A stretch of 64,000 bases of DNA from Adiantum capillus-veneris (Eukaryota > Streptophyta > Polypodiopsida > Polypodiales > Pteridaceae), in NCBI GenBank assembly GCA_014529385.2, contig CM043962.1:84407621-84471620 (forward strand). The letters run 5' to 3'. Position numbers and translations under genes: made by a program. Below, in pieces: positions 46,143-57,136 of the stretch (its first letter is position 1; each line of letters starts with the position of its first letter). The notes under the pieces are model-generated. The model saw only the letters and a program-made list of their open reading frames with translations, was not told the DNA's origin and ran no database searches.

Positions 46143-46660
46143 TCATTTGAGATGACACCCAAGGAAACAAATTTTCTGCACAGTGAGAATTACAAAAGGT
46201 TTTGGTAGCAAGTAGGATCTAAACTTTCTTACCCCAAATACAAGAGAGAGCATCATGAGTTCTGCTTTTGTGTAGCCTCTCTCCAAAGCATTCATGACCC
46301 TACTAGCAAAGTAGATGGGTCGCATTCTGGTACTGTGGGGATCTTGTTGTAGCAAAATAGCACCAATTGTTTCTTTTCCAACACTAGAGCTAACAAAGAA
46401 TGTGTACTCCCAACAACAAGGAGGCATGTGTTGGTAGTTCTGATAGAATGACTTTAATGTTACAAAATTATTTTTCAAGCTCATCAGACCAAACAAACTC
46501 AACTTTTTGTGTCAACTTTTGCAAAGGGTGAAGTAACTCCGAGGCTAAATGAATGAAGCGGGACATATACTTCACCTTTTGAATCAATGAGACGACCTCT
46601 TTGAGATTCTTGGGTGGTGGTAACTCAATAAGAGCCCTTGACTTTGACGGATCCACCACA
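46143..46660 (-). pseudogene. RT connection and first RNase H of element B
   Basis: Frame 46468-46659 has the connection block (VDPSKSRALIELPPPKNLKE, YMSRFIHLASELLHPLQKL). It runs, with a frame change near 46470, into 46143-46502, which shows GKETIGAILLQQD, RPIYFASRVMNALERGYT and FRSYLLPKPFVILT. These are the usual RNase H (RT_RNaseH) blocks of gypsy polyproteins. The first Asp block (CCWEYTFFVSSS) is altered: the expected D-A-S is not seen. Confidence 0.88.
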
Positions 46661-47171
46661 ATGCCTTTTTAGGAAACCTTGTGACCAAGCAAGATCACTT
46701 CATCCTCACCTATGTGGCATTTTTTGGGGTTGAGTTGACCTCCCATGTCGTAGAGTTTCTTCAAGCCTTCTTCTCCCTTTGTATATGCAATGATTTAGAA
46801 CTATATATGCAAAAATCATCTATAAACACTCTAATGGACTTTCCAAAGAATGCTTGGAACACCTTGTTCATGAAGCGTTGGAAAGTTGCAAGAGCATTTG
46901 TCAAGCCAAATGGCATGACTCTGAAAGCATAACAACCCCATGGAGTATGAAGGTCGTTTTCAATTGATCCTCTAATGCGGTACCTATTTGAAAGTAGCCC
47001 GAGTAGCAATCACACACAGTGTACTTCTTGTGACACCTGCTACCTCATTTAGCATCTCATCCTGAAATGGTAGGAGAAAGTGATCTCTTTTTGTTGCCTC
47101 ATTCAGTGGACGGTAATTCACACACACCCTCCACTTGCCGTTCTTCTTGGGAGTGACAACAATGGGAGAGA
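46661..47171 (-). pseudogene. reverse transcriptase of element B, 5' part lost
   Basis: The preserved RT starts abruptly at the copia junction with SPIVVTPKKNGKWRVCVNYR and PLNEATKRDHFLLPFQDEML. After a break near 47000 the frame 46761-47009 holds YAFRVMPFGLTNALATFQRF and the catalytic FIDDFCIYS. The first-aspartate block (F-L-D-G-Y-S-G-Y) falls in the broken stretch around 47000. Everything upstream of SPIVV, including the end of protease and the RT fingers, is missing and replaced by copia DNA. Confidence 0.9.
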
Positions 47172-47179
47172 GCACATGC

Positions 47180-49212
47180 GTGTTTTTGGCTGTTTGGCAT
47201 ATGCTTTGGTGCCACAAACACAGCGCAAAAAAATGGATGATAGGGCTATCAAATGTATTTTTGTTGGTTATAGTGTTGAAAGCAAAGGTTACAGGTTGTA
47301 TCATCTGCAAATAAAACGTATTCTAGTTTCACGGGATGTAGTGTTTGTGGAAGATTCTGTTCAACCCTTGTTGTCATGTACTAGAGACAGTAATGTAAGC
47401 TCACAGGACATTTATGACACTTTGTTGCCTCTTTTTAGTGGTGGAAATACGAAGGTAAGTTCCAATGAGGCAAATGTACAGCCTATAGGGGTTTCTAAAA
47501 ATGTTACAGATCAGCCTATTACTGATGCAGATGTACATAATGTACTTGATGGGGAAAGGGTTGAAAATGAGCAGGCTAGAGGTATGCCAAAATGGCTGGT
47601 GCACACTTTGCGTGACAGTAAATTGGATGCACCTTTGTCTAGTCGTACTCGTTCAGGCTCTCGCCATGCATTTTATGCATCAGATCATTATGCTTTGGTT
47701 GTGTCTAGCTTACATGATGTTGAGGAGCCTCTATCTTTTCATGAAGAATAGAATTCAAAAAATTGGATGGCTGCCATGCAATCAGAATACAATGCACTTA
47801 TAGAAAATGACACATGGACTTTATGTGATTTGCCTCCTGGCAAAAAGGCCATTGGTACGAAGTCGGTTTACAAGTTGAAATGCAAGCCAGATGGTGAGAT
47901 CGATCGCCATAAGGCTCGACTTGTTGCAAAGGGTTATGCACAGCAAAAAGGTATAGATTATGAAGAGACTTTTGCTCCCACTTGTCGTATGACTACTGTG
48001 CGTTTTCTATGTGCATTGGTAGCTCATTTTGGCTGGGATGTACATCAATCAGACATTGTTAATGCTTTCTTGAATGGTGACATATTTGAGGAAGTTTATG
48101 TAACGCAGCCTCGCGGTTTTGTCATAAAAGGACAAGAGGACAAAGTGTGAAAATGTAACAAGGCTTTGTATGGGTTGAAGCAATCTCCTCGTGCTTGGTA
48201 TGAGAAAGCTGACACTCATTTGGTCAAACAAAGCTTTCGTAACAGTCCAACGGAAAGCACATTGTATGTAAAGCGTGAGGGTGATGTACTTCTCATTGTG
48301 GTTCTTTATGTTCATGATTTGCTAATCACTGGACCAAATGAGAGACATATTGCTGAATTTAAGGCTGATTTGAATGCTACTTTCAAGATGAAAGATTTGG
48401 GGTTGTTGCATCAGTACTTGGGTATACAGTTTAAGCAGTGTGATGGTGGTATTGCCTTGTGTCAGAAAAGTTACATAGAGACATTGCTATGTAAGTTTGG
48501 ACTTGAGGATTGCAAACCTATTGCCACTCCCATGGAAACAGGATTGAAGTTGAGTCTACATGATGCTGGCGATCCTGCTGATGTTACTCTTTACCAAACT
48601 GCTGTTGGCTACCTCATTTATGTATGCAACATGAGGCGAGATTTTCAGTTTGCAGTCTCATAGGTCAGCAGATTTATGCATAGCCCAGGGTCTAAGCATT
48701 GGCAAGCTGTCAAGAGGATTTTTTGCTACCTTAGTGGCACTTTACATCTTGGCTTGTTTTATCCCAAGGGGGGATAATTGCCGCCAGATTTACATGCTTT
48801 TTTGGACTCATATTGGGCTGGTTGTTTTGACACGCGAGTGTACACAAGTGGTTTTTGTTTCATGCTTGGCAGTTCATGTATATCATGGTTGAGCAAGAAG
48901 CAACCTACTGTGGCCACTTCGAGTTGTGAGCCTAAGTACAGGGCAGTCTTCACAGCTACAGTTGAGTGCATATGGCTCAGACGCCTTATGGCTGATTTGG
49001 GTGTTGGACAAGACACTACCAACACTATCTACACTGACAGTCAGAGCGCATTGGCAGTTGCGAGGAATCTAGTTTTTCATGCTCGCACAAAGCACAGTGA
49101 GGTGCATTACCACTATGTCAAGGAGAGGCGCTCAGCAGGAGAGATCATCTTGTCTTATGTGACAACACAGGACAACCTTGCAGATATTTTCACAAAAGGC
49201 ATTGTCTCGTGA
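47180..49212 (+). pseudogene. copia A RT and RNase H
   Basis: After the post-integrase block (CIFVGYSVESKGYRLYHL) and a variable linker, RT runs from 47767: NDTWTLCDLPPGKKAIGTK, HKARLVAKGYAQQKGIDYEE, then a TGA at 48148 where the sister copy has Cys. From 48166: GLKQSPRAWYE and the active-site block LYVHDLLITG, in which the first Asp of YVDD is His (codon 48313-48315). RNase H follows (TSGFCFMLGSSCISWLSKKQ, IYTDSQSALAVARN, NLADIFTKGIVS), ending near 49212. The His substitution alone would abolish polymerase activity. Confidence 0.92.
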
Positions 49213-49339
49213 GAAGCTTGAAGCTTTCCGCAAAGCTTTGGGTTTACTCCCCTTTGTGGACTGATCATGTCCGCAGGGCATGGCACTTCCCTTTACTCAT
49301 GTGCCAACTCGCGTTCACCGCATCACTCTAGGGGGGATT

Positions 49340-49563
49340 TGTTACCATATACATGTGGTAGTGATGTGCGTAAACACACTAGGACCACCGGGGCATTTTT
49401 TCCCTCTTTAGGAGGGTTTCCCTGAGCATTGTACATACGCCCATCACTCTAGGGCTATCTATCTTTCCATTGCACACTAAGTAACACACTCTCTATTGTG
49501 TGCCTTGAGCTTCCTTCGTCTTCTCCAAGCTGTGTGCGTTTCTCTGCAACCCTAATTCCAGCA
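49340..49563 (+). repeat. 3' LTR of copia A
   Basis: 224 bp, TGTTACCATATACATGTGG to CCCTAATTCCAGCA, preceded by the purine tract AGGGGGGATT. It matches the two copia B LTRs at 58220 and 62345. Confidence 0.92.
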
Positions 49564-49861
49564 GGACGCCCAGCCCACGGTGAGGCACATCGTCTTTACC
49601 CCAACATCCCTCTGTCATGATACAAAATTGCGCACCTCCATCCACTAGACCTTTCCTAACCACCCTCCCTTTGATGTAACAATCTAGCACAGGTGTGATA
49701 TCCTCATTCATTTCAGCTTGTGCAATTTTTACAATAGACACACACTCTTTTACCTTTCTCCTAGTGCTAACTACCTTTGTTAAATCCGTGTGGACTTGTG
49801 GACATAATGCAAGAAATTGAGGCCATGATATATCAGGACCCTTACCTCTCATGTCTTCCAA
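49564..49861 (-). pseudogene. protease region of gypsy B, 3' end lost
   Basis: On the minus strand the frame has VLDCYIKGRVVRKGLVDGGA and QFCIMTE, the DGG-type active site common in Athila/Tat-like elements, and is cut off within a few residues (about HRGLGV) by the copia LTR end at 49563. The apparent continuation of the frame to 49493 is antisense copia LTR, not gypsy protein. Confidence 0.82.
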
Positions 49862-49989
49862 AAAGGAGCCATACCATGTCCAAGAGGGAAGTCTTGGAGG
49901 TTGATACGACGTCGAGTCCTCTTGGATTCCTTGGTCTCATTTGCCTTCTTCTCTCATCCATAGTCACTTTGTGACGTGGCTCCTTCTTT

Positions 49990-51090
49990 CTCCTTACCTT
50001 TTTCTCGGCCACGCTTAATGTCATTTGCTTCCATGTCAAACTCTTTTGAATTTGTCACCTCTACCACATGCACAAAGGTGCAACTCCTTGCACTCCTCAT
50101 GAAGGTGGTCTTGCCCCATTTGGTCTTTGTAGATGCATCGGTTGTTGACTAGTTCACCTGCATTCATCATTCAATAATTCAAGTTAGGTCTCCCTGGCTC
50201 CCCACGGGGCCAAGGACAATTATACATCCCATGCCCAGATTCCTCGCAATTCCAACATTGTGGTACTTGCCTGGGTTGTGGTTCTCGCTCCTCAGCTTTT
50301 TTTGTTTGTCCCTTGGGACCTACAGCTTGTGCAAGATGAATTGACAAGTTGCTTAAGGATTCATTTAACTTTTCAATCACCTCAGTTGCCACCCTCAGGA
50401 ATCTCTCTAGGTGTTGATACTTGCAATTTTCCCTTGGGTCTAGGACCCTCTATTGGAACCTCTCTCCTTAGGCACTTGAGTTTTCTATACTTCTCAACAA
50501 CCCTAGTTTCAGCTGCATCAATGGTAGCAAGTGCACCCGCCTCAACCTTTATCTTGAGTGTGGAAAAGAGACCGGCTATCAACCTCTCCTTCAGCTGCAT
50601 CAATGGTAGCAGGTGCACCCGCCTCAATCTTTATCTTGAGTGTGGAAAAGAGACCAGCTATGAACCTCTCCTTCTTTAGGAACTCGCACCATCACCAAGG
50701 TTAGCAACATTTTTCACCCATACAACCCAAAGACGTAGAAACTCTTGTTTATACATGTAGTAGTCATCTAATTCTTTTTGCTTGTGAGAAACGGTGTCTT
50801 GCCATAGCTTTTGAGTGCTTTGGGGGTCAAAGAAGTATCGCTTGAAATGATCAACGACTTTGTTATAGTTTCCCTTATCCTCTTAAGATAGAGAGTCCTT
50901 CCTCATAACTACCTCAAACATTTCTAAGCGTTCCTCATCTCCTATCACTCTTTTTATGCAGCAAGCCACTTTGAAATTTGCTAGAAATAGCTCAGCATCC
51001 AAGCTCTCCAAAAAAGAGAGGATATCCTGACATTTGGTGTTGGGTCTCCATTGAATCGATCTCCAGGTGACAACATGTTTTTTTCTTTCT
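49990..51090 (-). pseudogene. gag of gypsy B
   Basis: On the minus strand, broken frames between 51090 and 50690 read like a capsid core (GNYNKVVDHFKRYFFDP, LDDYYMYKQEFLRLWVVW). They continue into KERLIAGLFSTLKIKVEAGA and a zinc knuckle CWNCEESGHGMYNC (C-X2-C-X4-H-X4-C) near 50220-50260. An 82-bp tandem duplication at 50511-50674 destroys the frame. Gag would form the cytoplasmic particle and its knuckle would bind element RNA. Confidence 0.85.
50511..50674. repeat. 82-bp tandem duplication in gag of element B
   Basis: Copies at 50511-50592 and 50593-50674 (agctgcatcaatggtagca ... aacctctccttc) differ at only a few bases. 82 is not a multiple of three. Confidence 0.93.
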
Positions 51091-51619
51091 TAAAAAATTT
51101 ACACAATAATGTTTTCTAAATTGCAATCTAGCCCATCAAATGATCTATGATAGTCAACAAGAGGCAGGATGACAGGGTTTGGTGATGCGAGAATCTCTTC
51201 TACTCTTTGGGCACCAAACATGAAGACCATACGTTGTTGAAAATGGATCTTTCTACTAATAGTAATGTTTATTTTAATGTGTGGAGTGAAATGGTAGGGA
51301 AAAACCTCTATTCTTGGGCCATCATCCATGGTCTATGCATGACCTGATGCTTTAAAAAAAACAAAAATATAGATGTCCAAACTAAGGTCGTACCTAATGA
51401 GAGGTAAAGTAAAAGGATTTACTGAGGCGTTTATTTTGGACAACGTAAGAGGGCCCAAAATTCTACGAATTACTTGTTGAAATTGTAATTTTATGCATAC
51501 AATGATATGCACCTTTTTCCTTGCAATGGGAACAAACGTGTTATACAAATTTTTGTGATTCATGCAAGCTACTTGATTACTCTAAAGACTGAGTATTCAC
51601 AACAACATACACAAGCCCT

Positions 51620-51636
51620 CCTCAGTGGGGGCACCA
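51620..51636 (-). other. primer binding site of gypsy B
   Basis: Four bases inside the right LTR, the minus strand reads TGGTGCCCCCACTGAGG, starting TGG as a tRNA-CCA complement should. The tRNA is not identified. Confidence 0.7.
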
Positions 51637-51640
51637 AAAT

Positions 51641-51879
51641 TGAGGCGGTCTGGGGTAGGCAACAAAAGAGGCAACCTCTAAACACCCCTCAAGGCTCCCG
51701 TAATGCTCAATTGGGGCTGGGGCAACCACAACAAACCCACATCCAACAACTAGTGAAGGGCCACCACCTAGTTAGAGACCAAAATAGGACGCCGAAGAGG
51801 AGAATCCTTTAGCAATACAAGCGTGAAGGAAGGGTACACTAACACTAATATCAATGCTACAAATACACACACCAAACAC

Positions 51880-51925
<46 letters not shown>

Positions 51926-53196
51926 ACAAGAATTAAGCTTTTTAGTTTAAATGATTGACACGGGTGTATAAACAGCTTGGAGGAGAGTCAAGAGACACAA
52001 TTAAGTTTGATGATGTTGCGATTTACACATTATCTTAGGGTTAGGGGAACCCTATCACCATACAACCCTCTTATAATGTTTTCCCAAGCAACAAAACAAA
52101 CACAAGAGCTCTTGAGACATACAAGCAAATACTACACAAGAATCTCAAAATGAAAATGTGTCACTTTAAACCAAATGAGATGAAGTTGCCAAGCGTGAAT
52201 TAGAGAGACTCAAGAGAGTTTTGAATTGCGGTTGCACCCAACTTATTGATTCAATTGATGCGAAAGAGTAGGTACAACTTTGTTTTGAAGTTATGAATCA
52301 CTCACTCCCTTGCAATGCTACAACTAGCTCAAAGAAGCTTTCCTATCCACCACAAGCAATGGTGTATAGAAAGGTCATTCTCTCTCCCTACAACTAAGAT
52401 GGAGAATGGTACGCTCAAAGTAGTGATCAATAGTGTAGATATCCTACCATTTACAAAGGAAAAGGGCTCTATTTATAGGTGAGGAGAGCCTTTATTAGGA
52501 TTATCTCCTGATCAACAATTACATAGAAAACCATGTTTATGAAATTTTTTATATGTTCTTATGAGATTGGAGCTCTCTTGTCTCTTAAGTCACATGGATG
52601 TGGGCTCAAGAAAAGAGAATTATTGACGTGAAAATAGAGAAGATTCTAGAGAGGAGAGTGACTTTTGTGTGAGGTTGCCTACTTCAAGGTAGAGTAGAGT
52701 GGGTGCAATTCACAAGAAAGGGTTAGCACTTAATGTCAGTAATCACTAAAAAAAAGTTAGTAATATAGTTACAATGGGTAGAATGACTTGAAGGATGAGA
52801 AAAGAGATGAATGAAATGGGTGTACCCTTGAGATGGTGAATCCTTGAAGAATCTTGGACTCACCCTTGCGTAGATTGTCGAAAGTGATCGTCGTTCTTCT
52901 TCTTCTTCTTTTCACACCGCCGCCATAGTTGAATCACCACAAAGAGAATGAGGGTTTTGTTGAAAAAAAACCCTCATTTTGTAGAGATAAGTATGGTTAG
53001 GTTGCTGATTTTTTATGCATTCTTGAAAGGGTAGAATAAAATTGTAATATGGGAGTAATAGAGAGAGAGAGAGATGGAGATGGTGGATGTAGGTAGAGTT
53101 TCAAAAGAGAGCTATGGGTGTGAGAGGAGAGTCTAATGGTGAAGAGGGTGAGACAAAACCATGGAAGTTACAGGTTTGAGTGAGGAATAGAGAGAA

Positions 53197-53246
<50 letters not shown>

Positions 53247-54385
53247 AAGTAGGAAAGGAGATGAAAAAAGACTATGGGTTACTTGTGAGAAAAGTGGGCA
53301 GATTGGGGTCCACCAAAATAATTATATCTCATCGGTGGTAGCTTCAAAAATTATCAAAATTTTTGAGGTGATTATTCAGCTCTTGGTCTACATTTTGTAT
53401 TTTTAACCTCTATTTCAAATTTGGAGTGGAGATGGATATAAAAAACCCCACCAAAATGCCTATTTTTCTTCAAAAAACGTCTTCAGTGGCCCCCCTTTTG
53501 TTGAATTTGCATAAGCCTCCAAAGGTAAGCCCCTCCTTGCATGAGAGTATGAACTAATAGATTTTGAGAGCTTTGAAAATATGCATGGTTGCGGATTATG
53601 CACGAATATAATATATGGATATGATGAAAAAACAGCTAGTATATATAAAACAATCCATGGAATCTAGAATAGTGTTAGTTATATATATAAAAAATAAATA
53701 TATGAAAATATAGGAATCAAATGAAGAGGATTCTTATTTGTTTTTGTTAATGTATATTTATTTACAAGAGATAAAGAAAAATACCTGTAGAAAATAAGAA
53801 TTTAGTGAAAGGCGATGGTGAAAGGTATTTTTTTGAAGTTTTTCCTTGGAGTGGATTCACACCAAAAATAAGAGAAGCTTGCATGAAATGATTTTTTATA
53901 GAATACATAGGTAAGAAAGATTATGGTTATGGTGAGTAAATGTACATAGTATACTAAGGTAAATAACAACCTAGACATATATATTTAAATAAATACCAAA
54001 AATAATTATAATAAAAAACCCCTCTATTTAGGCCATATATACAATGAAATATTTCTACACAAAAGGACCATAATATATTTTGTTCCTATAGACAATGAAA
54101 TATTTATACACAAAAGGGCCATAATACATTTAGGCCCTATAAACAATGATATATTTATACACAAAAGGGCCATGATATATTTTGGCTTTTATTTTTATTA
54201 TTTTTTTGGTTCAACTAGCCCAATTGCTAGCTAGCTAAAGGTTTTAAGGAGATATAGAGAAAATCCGTTAACTCACACACACCTATGTACAGTGAAAGGG
54301 TGACGATAACCACAGTGTTTGAGTGATTTTGATAGGGTGAGGTAGCTCACTATGGCAATTGTAGAGAGCCGAAAAACCTCTATCA
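51641..54385 (-). repeat. right (5') LTR of gypsy B
   Basis: 2745 bp, TGAGGCGG ... TATCA on the plus strand, homologous to 41454-44064. It includes a GA tract (51884-51919), a GT tract (53198-53244) and a three-copy repeat at 54030-54185 that is single in the left LTR. Confidence 0.92.
54030..54185 (+). repeat. ~50-bp unit tripled in right LTR only
   Basis: ACAATGAAATATTT(A/C)TACAC followed by AAAAGGGCCATAATATATTT-like text occurs three times here (from about 54033, 54083 and 54132). It occurs once in the left LTR (about 43822-43862). Confidence 0.88.
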
Positions 54386-54989
54386 CCAACTACAAAGTTT
54401 TGTTGTTTGATTTTTAATTGATGGTAGTTATATGATGCAAGTTAGTGTGACTCTTCAAGATATGCTAACTAATATATATCCACTATTATACATATACATG
54501 TATCCAAACGCACAAGTATAAAAAATTGGCTGTGTCAAGAATTGCTTTAATGCTGACATGAATGCTCACACTATCTCTATTATATGCTAATTGCCACATT
54601 AAATCCTTGTCAAGTGTTTGGTTTGTAGCGTCTCTAACATTGTAGTAAAAATTGTAATGCACTCTCCTACAATGCGTGTAGACATGATCATCAAAAATAA
54701 GTGCATCTATGTGTGTTGTAAGAGAAAAAAAATTATCGCATCAAACTTTCTTCTGGTTTCTTTCTCCCACGGCTTGCATAGAAGCATACATCTTAAGCAG
54801 ACACATCTTTTTGCACCATACTAAGAAAATAAATGAACACAACATGATATCTTTTCCTGGGCTTGCCATGGTCGTATACTTCTATTGAGAAATGTGGTCG
54901 GTTGTCTCTCAAGCTCTTTGAGACATCTGAGGGACTGTCTAGCTCTTTGAGAGATCTGGGGAACTACCCAGCTAATGACAAGAGCAAGG

Positions 54990-55103
<114 letters not shown>

Positions 55104-55256
55104 TACAATAAATCATTGGACTGTTGGTACCATGCACGGTAGGGTATCAAATTACGCTTCACAAGTGTGCACTTTATAATGATAAGTTGAGGTCATTAAA
55201 TAGATCATATGATTCCAATTACTTTTGGTCATTTGGGTTCACGTACCACATGCTTG

Positions 55257-55265
55257 GGGGGGGGG

Positions 55266-55301
<36 letters not shown>
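55257..55301. repeat. (G)n-(GA)n tract
   Basis: About 12 G followed by about 16 GA units. Confidence 0.96.
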
Positions 55302-55304
<3 letters not shown>

Positions 55305-55755
55305 AAGAAAACATATCGGCATCCACATTCACCTAGATTCTTTTAATCAATCACAGCAACGAGAGAGAGAGTTGAGTGTTCCATCACAACACTAAGAATA
55401 GTGTGTTCCGTCCAAATCCCACACACACAAATAGAAAGGGAGACAAAGGGGAAGAAAGAGAGAGAGTTCCACCACAGCGCCAAAGCAGCAAAGTTAGCGC
55501 CTACAAAAGACCTTGCATTTGGCTTTGTTTTCAAGCAAGGCTAGGTAGCATGTACTATATTGTCCAAATGCAATGTTTGTTTTTTCACGATTATCCTAAT
55601 GGAGTAGTTTCTTGCTCCAAATACATGCAGTTTCCTAATATTATGGACATTGTGAGTACATATTAAAGGTACTGATTGTTTTATCTCCTAATTGCACGCA
55701 AGTGATACATATTTCATTGTGAAAGTGTCCTCATGCACCGTTGTACAAACATATC

Positions 55756-55758
<3 letters not shown>

Positions 55759-55811
<53 letters not shown>

Positions 55812-55900
55812 ATGAATGGAATGGTATAACGACATGTGGCTTATATTCCATTCATTCTAGAAGCTCCACTGTGCACTATAATACTACTCGCAAAGACATT

Positions 55901-55939
<39 letters not shown>
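55759..55939. repeat. two (GA)n microsatellites
   Basis: GA tracts at 55759-55810 and 55905-55939, separated by 94 bp of unique DNA. Confidence 0.96.
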
Positions 55940-55943
<4 letters not shown>

Positions 55944-56074
55944 CTTGATGCTCATTGAACATGCTTTCTTTTCTCTCTCTTCTATATGGACCTTTAAAAG
56001 ACCTCCGAAATCTCCTAATGGAAGCTATGATCGAAAGAGTGAAATGTTGTCTGCTTGGTCGAAAATTGCTACAC

Positions 56075-56076
<2 letters not shown>

Positions 56077-56118
<42 letters not shown>

Positions 56119-56227
56119 CATTTCAACAAGAAGAAGAGACTAGACGAAGGTTGTGTGAGAGAAAAAAAGAGAGATCAAAGGGACATTGGTCAATGAAAAG
56201 AAGATTGGGGGGGGGGGGGGGGGGGGG
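56077..56227. repeat. (GA)n and (G)n tracts
   Basis: GA tract 56077-56117 and a 21-base G run at 56207-56227. Confidence 0.96.
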
Positions 56228-56690
56228 ACAGGCGGGAAATGGAGAGATGGGGGGTGTTAGCAAAATTACCTGACGGGCACCCTCCTAGTCGGCTACACCA
56301 TCACAGAGCCATGATTTTTTGTAATCATTTTTTTTTTAAAGCCTTGTATAAAAAAGGAGTCATGATTATTGAGCTGCATTGTTGTATACTCTGAGTTGTA
56401 ATCTTTTTGTCCTGAGCTAAAAGCTGTAGGTATAAGGTTTAAATTTTCAAGTTTCAACACATCATATCATTATCTAAAGTTTGGTGGAAGAGCTCTAAGT
56501 GTACGTTTGAACAGATTGTAATCCTTTTTTCTCAAGCTTTGGTAATCAGATATTGATTCAAAAAAATGCATTGTGCTCCTTGTCTCTTGCTCTTTAAGTT
56601 AAGTGTAATCATTCTCAATTTTGTTGTGGTTTGCAATTGCCTATCTATGAGCTAAGTCTAAAATTTTGAGTGCATAAATGGTTGTTTTTT

Positions 56691-57117
56691 GACATCTCGA
56701 CCATAGGAGAGTGTTGCTAGACCATAGGGCGACCTTTTTGAACAATTCTATTGCAATTTTGAGGGCCTTGATTGTGACGAATTATGATTTTGATACCTTG
56801 TCAACCACACTTTGTAGGATAGTGCCCCTAGGCCTATTATACCTCCTCCTAAAGTTTCATCATATTTCGAGTTCGTTTGACTGACAAAATGGCGTGATGA
56901 CCTAGAGCTGTGAGACAAAACATAGGCAAATTTTCTTGAATAGAGAGTGATAGATTTGCTAGTGCTGATGATAGCTTAGATTCGTAGATTCTCTTTTTGA
57001 GGTTGACACCCTCAAAGCGTCTTCGTGCCCCATGTGAGTCGCTTCCCTAAGTATTTATATTATGTTAGTGCTAGACATCTATGATGGAAGACGACCGATT
57101 ATAGTGACCCGCTAACA
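56691..57117 (+). repeat. probable 5' LTR end of gypsy-type element D
   Basis: The DNA ends CGCTAACA at 57117, immediately followed by a PBS. The LTR start could not be located; 56691 is only a guess at how much belongs to it. The second LTR would lie beyond the window. Confidence 0.45.
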
Positions 57118-57118
57118 T

Positions 57119-57136
57119 TGGTGCCGTTGTCGGGGA
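57119..57136 (+). other. primer binding site of element D
   Basis: TGGTGCCGTTGTCGGGGA, a slightly decayed form of the TGGCGCCGTTGCCGGGGA site typical of Athila/Tat-like plant gypsy elements. Confidence 0.8.

Larger units (their letters stand above)
47172..49563 (+). mobile_element. 5'-truncated Ty1/copia element A inside gypsy B
   Basis: This is the 3' half of a copia element, opposite in strand to its host. It begins at GAGCACATGCGTG, the counterpart of 60257 in copia element B, and ends with a complete 3' LTR. There is no 5' LTR, gag or integrase core. The left junction is within gypsy RT and the right within gypsy protease. Copia A and B are close relatives throughout the shared part. Confidence 0.92.
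41454..54385 (-). mobile_element. Ty3/gypsy element B, Tat-like with two RNase H domains
   Basis: A 12.9-kb minus-strand element bounded by homologous LTRs (41454-44064 and 51641-54385). From right to left it holds PBS, gag with zinc knuckle, protease start, RT, RNase H, a second RNase H (RVT_3-like), and integrase. The middle of protease/RT is replaced by a copia fragment (47172-49563). Dual RNase H in this position is typical of the Tat/Ogre branch of plant gypsy elements. All coding parts carry stops or shifts. Flanks TCCAG and CCAAC do not match, so target duplications are not evident. Confidence 0.9.

Noticed and set aside
47080-47751. Single 223-codon plus-strand gene
   Set aside because: Its first 30 codons are antisense gypsy RT and the rest is copia; the frame crosses the junction at about 47172 by chance.
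47501-47803. Overlapping second frame in copia A linker
   Set aside because: A shadow frame of the copia linker; no independent motif.
49493-49563. C-terminal extension of the gypsy protease frame
   Set aside because: This part is antisense copia LTR sequence.
41454-54385. Endogenous pararetrovirus (caulimovirid)
   Set aside because: Integrase, two LTRs and RVT_3 RNase H are present, and no movement or coat protein is seen; it is a gypsy retrotransposon.
56207-56227. G-quadruplex regulatory element
   Set aside because: An uninterrupted 21-base G run outside any promoter that I can identify; tract length may also be a sequencing or assembly artefact.
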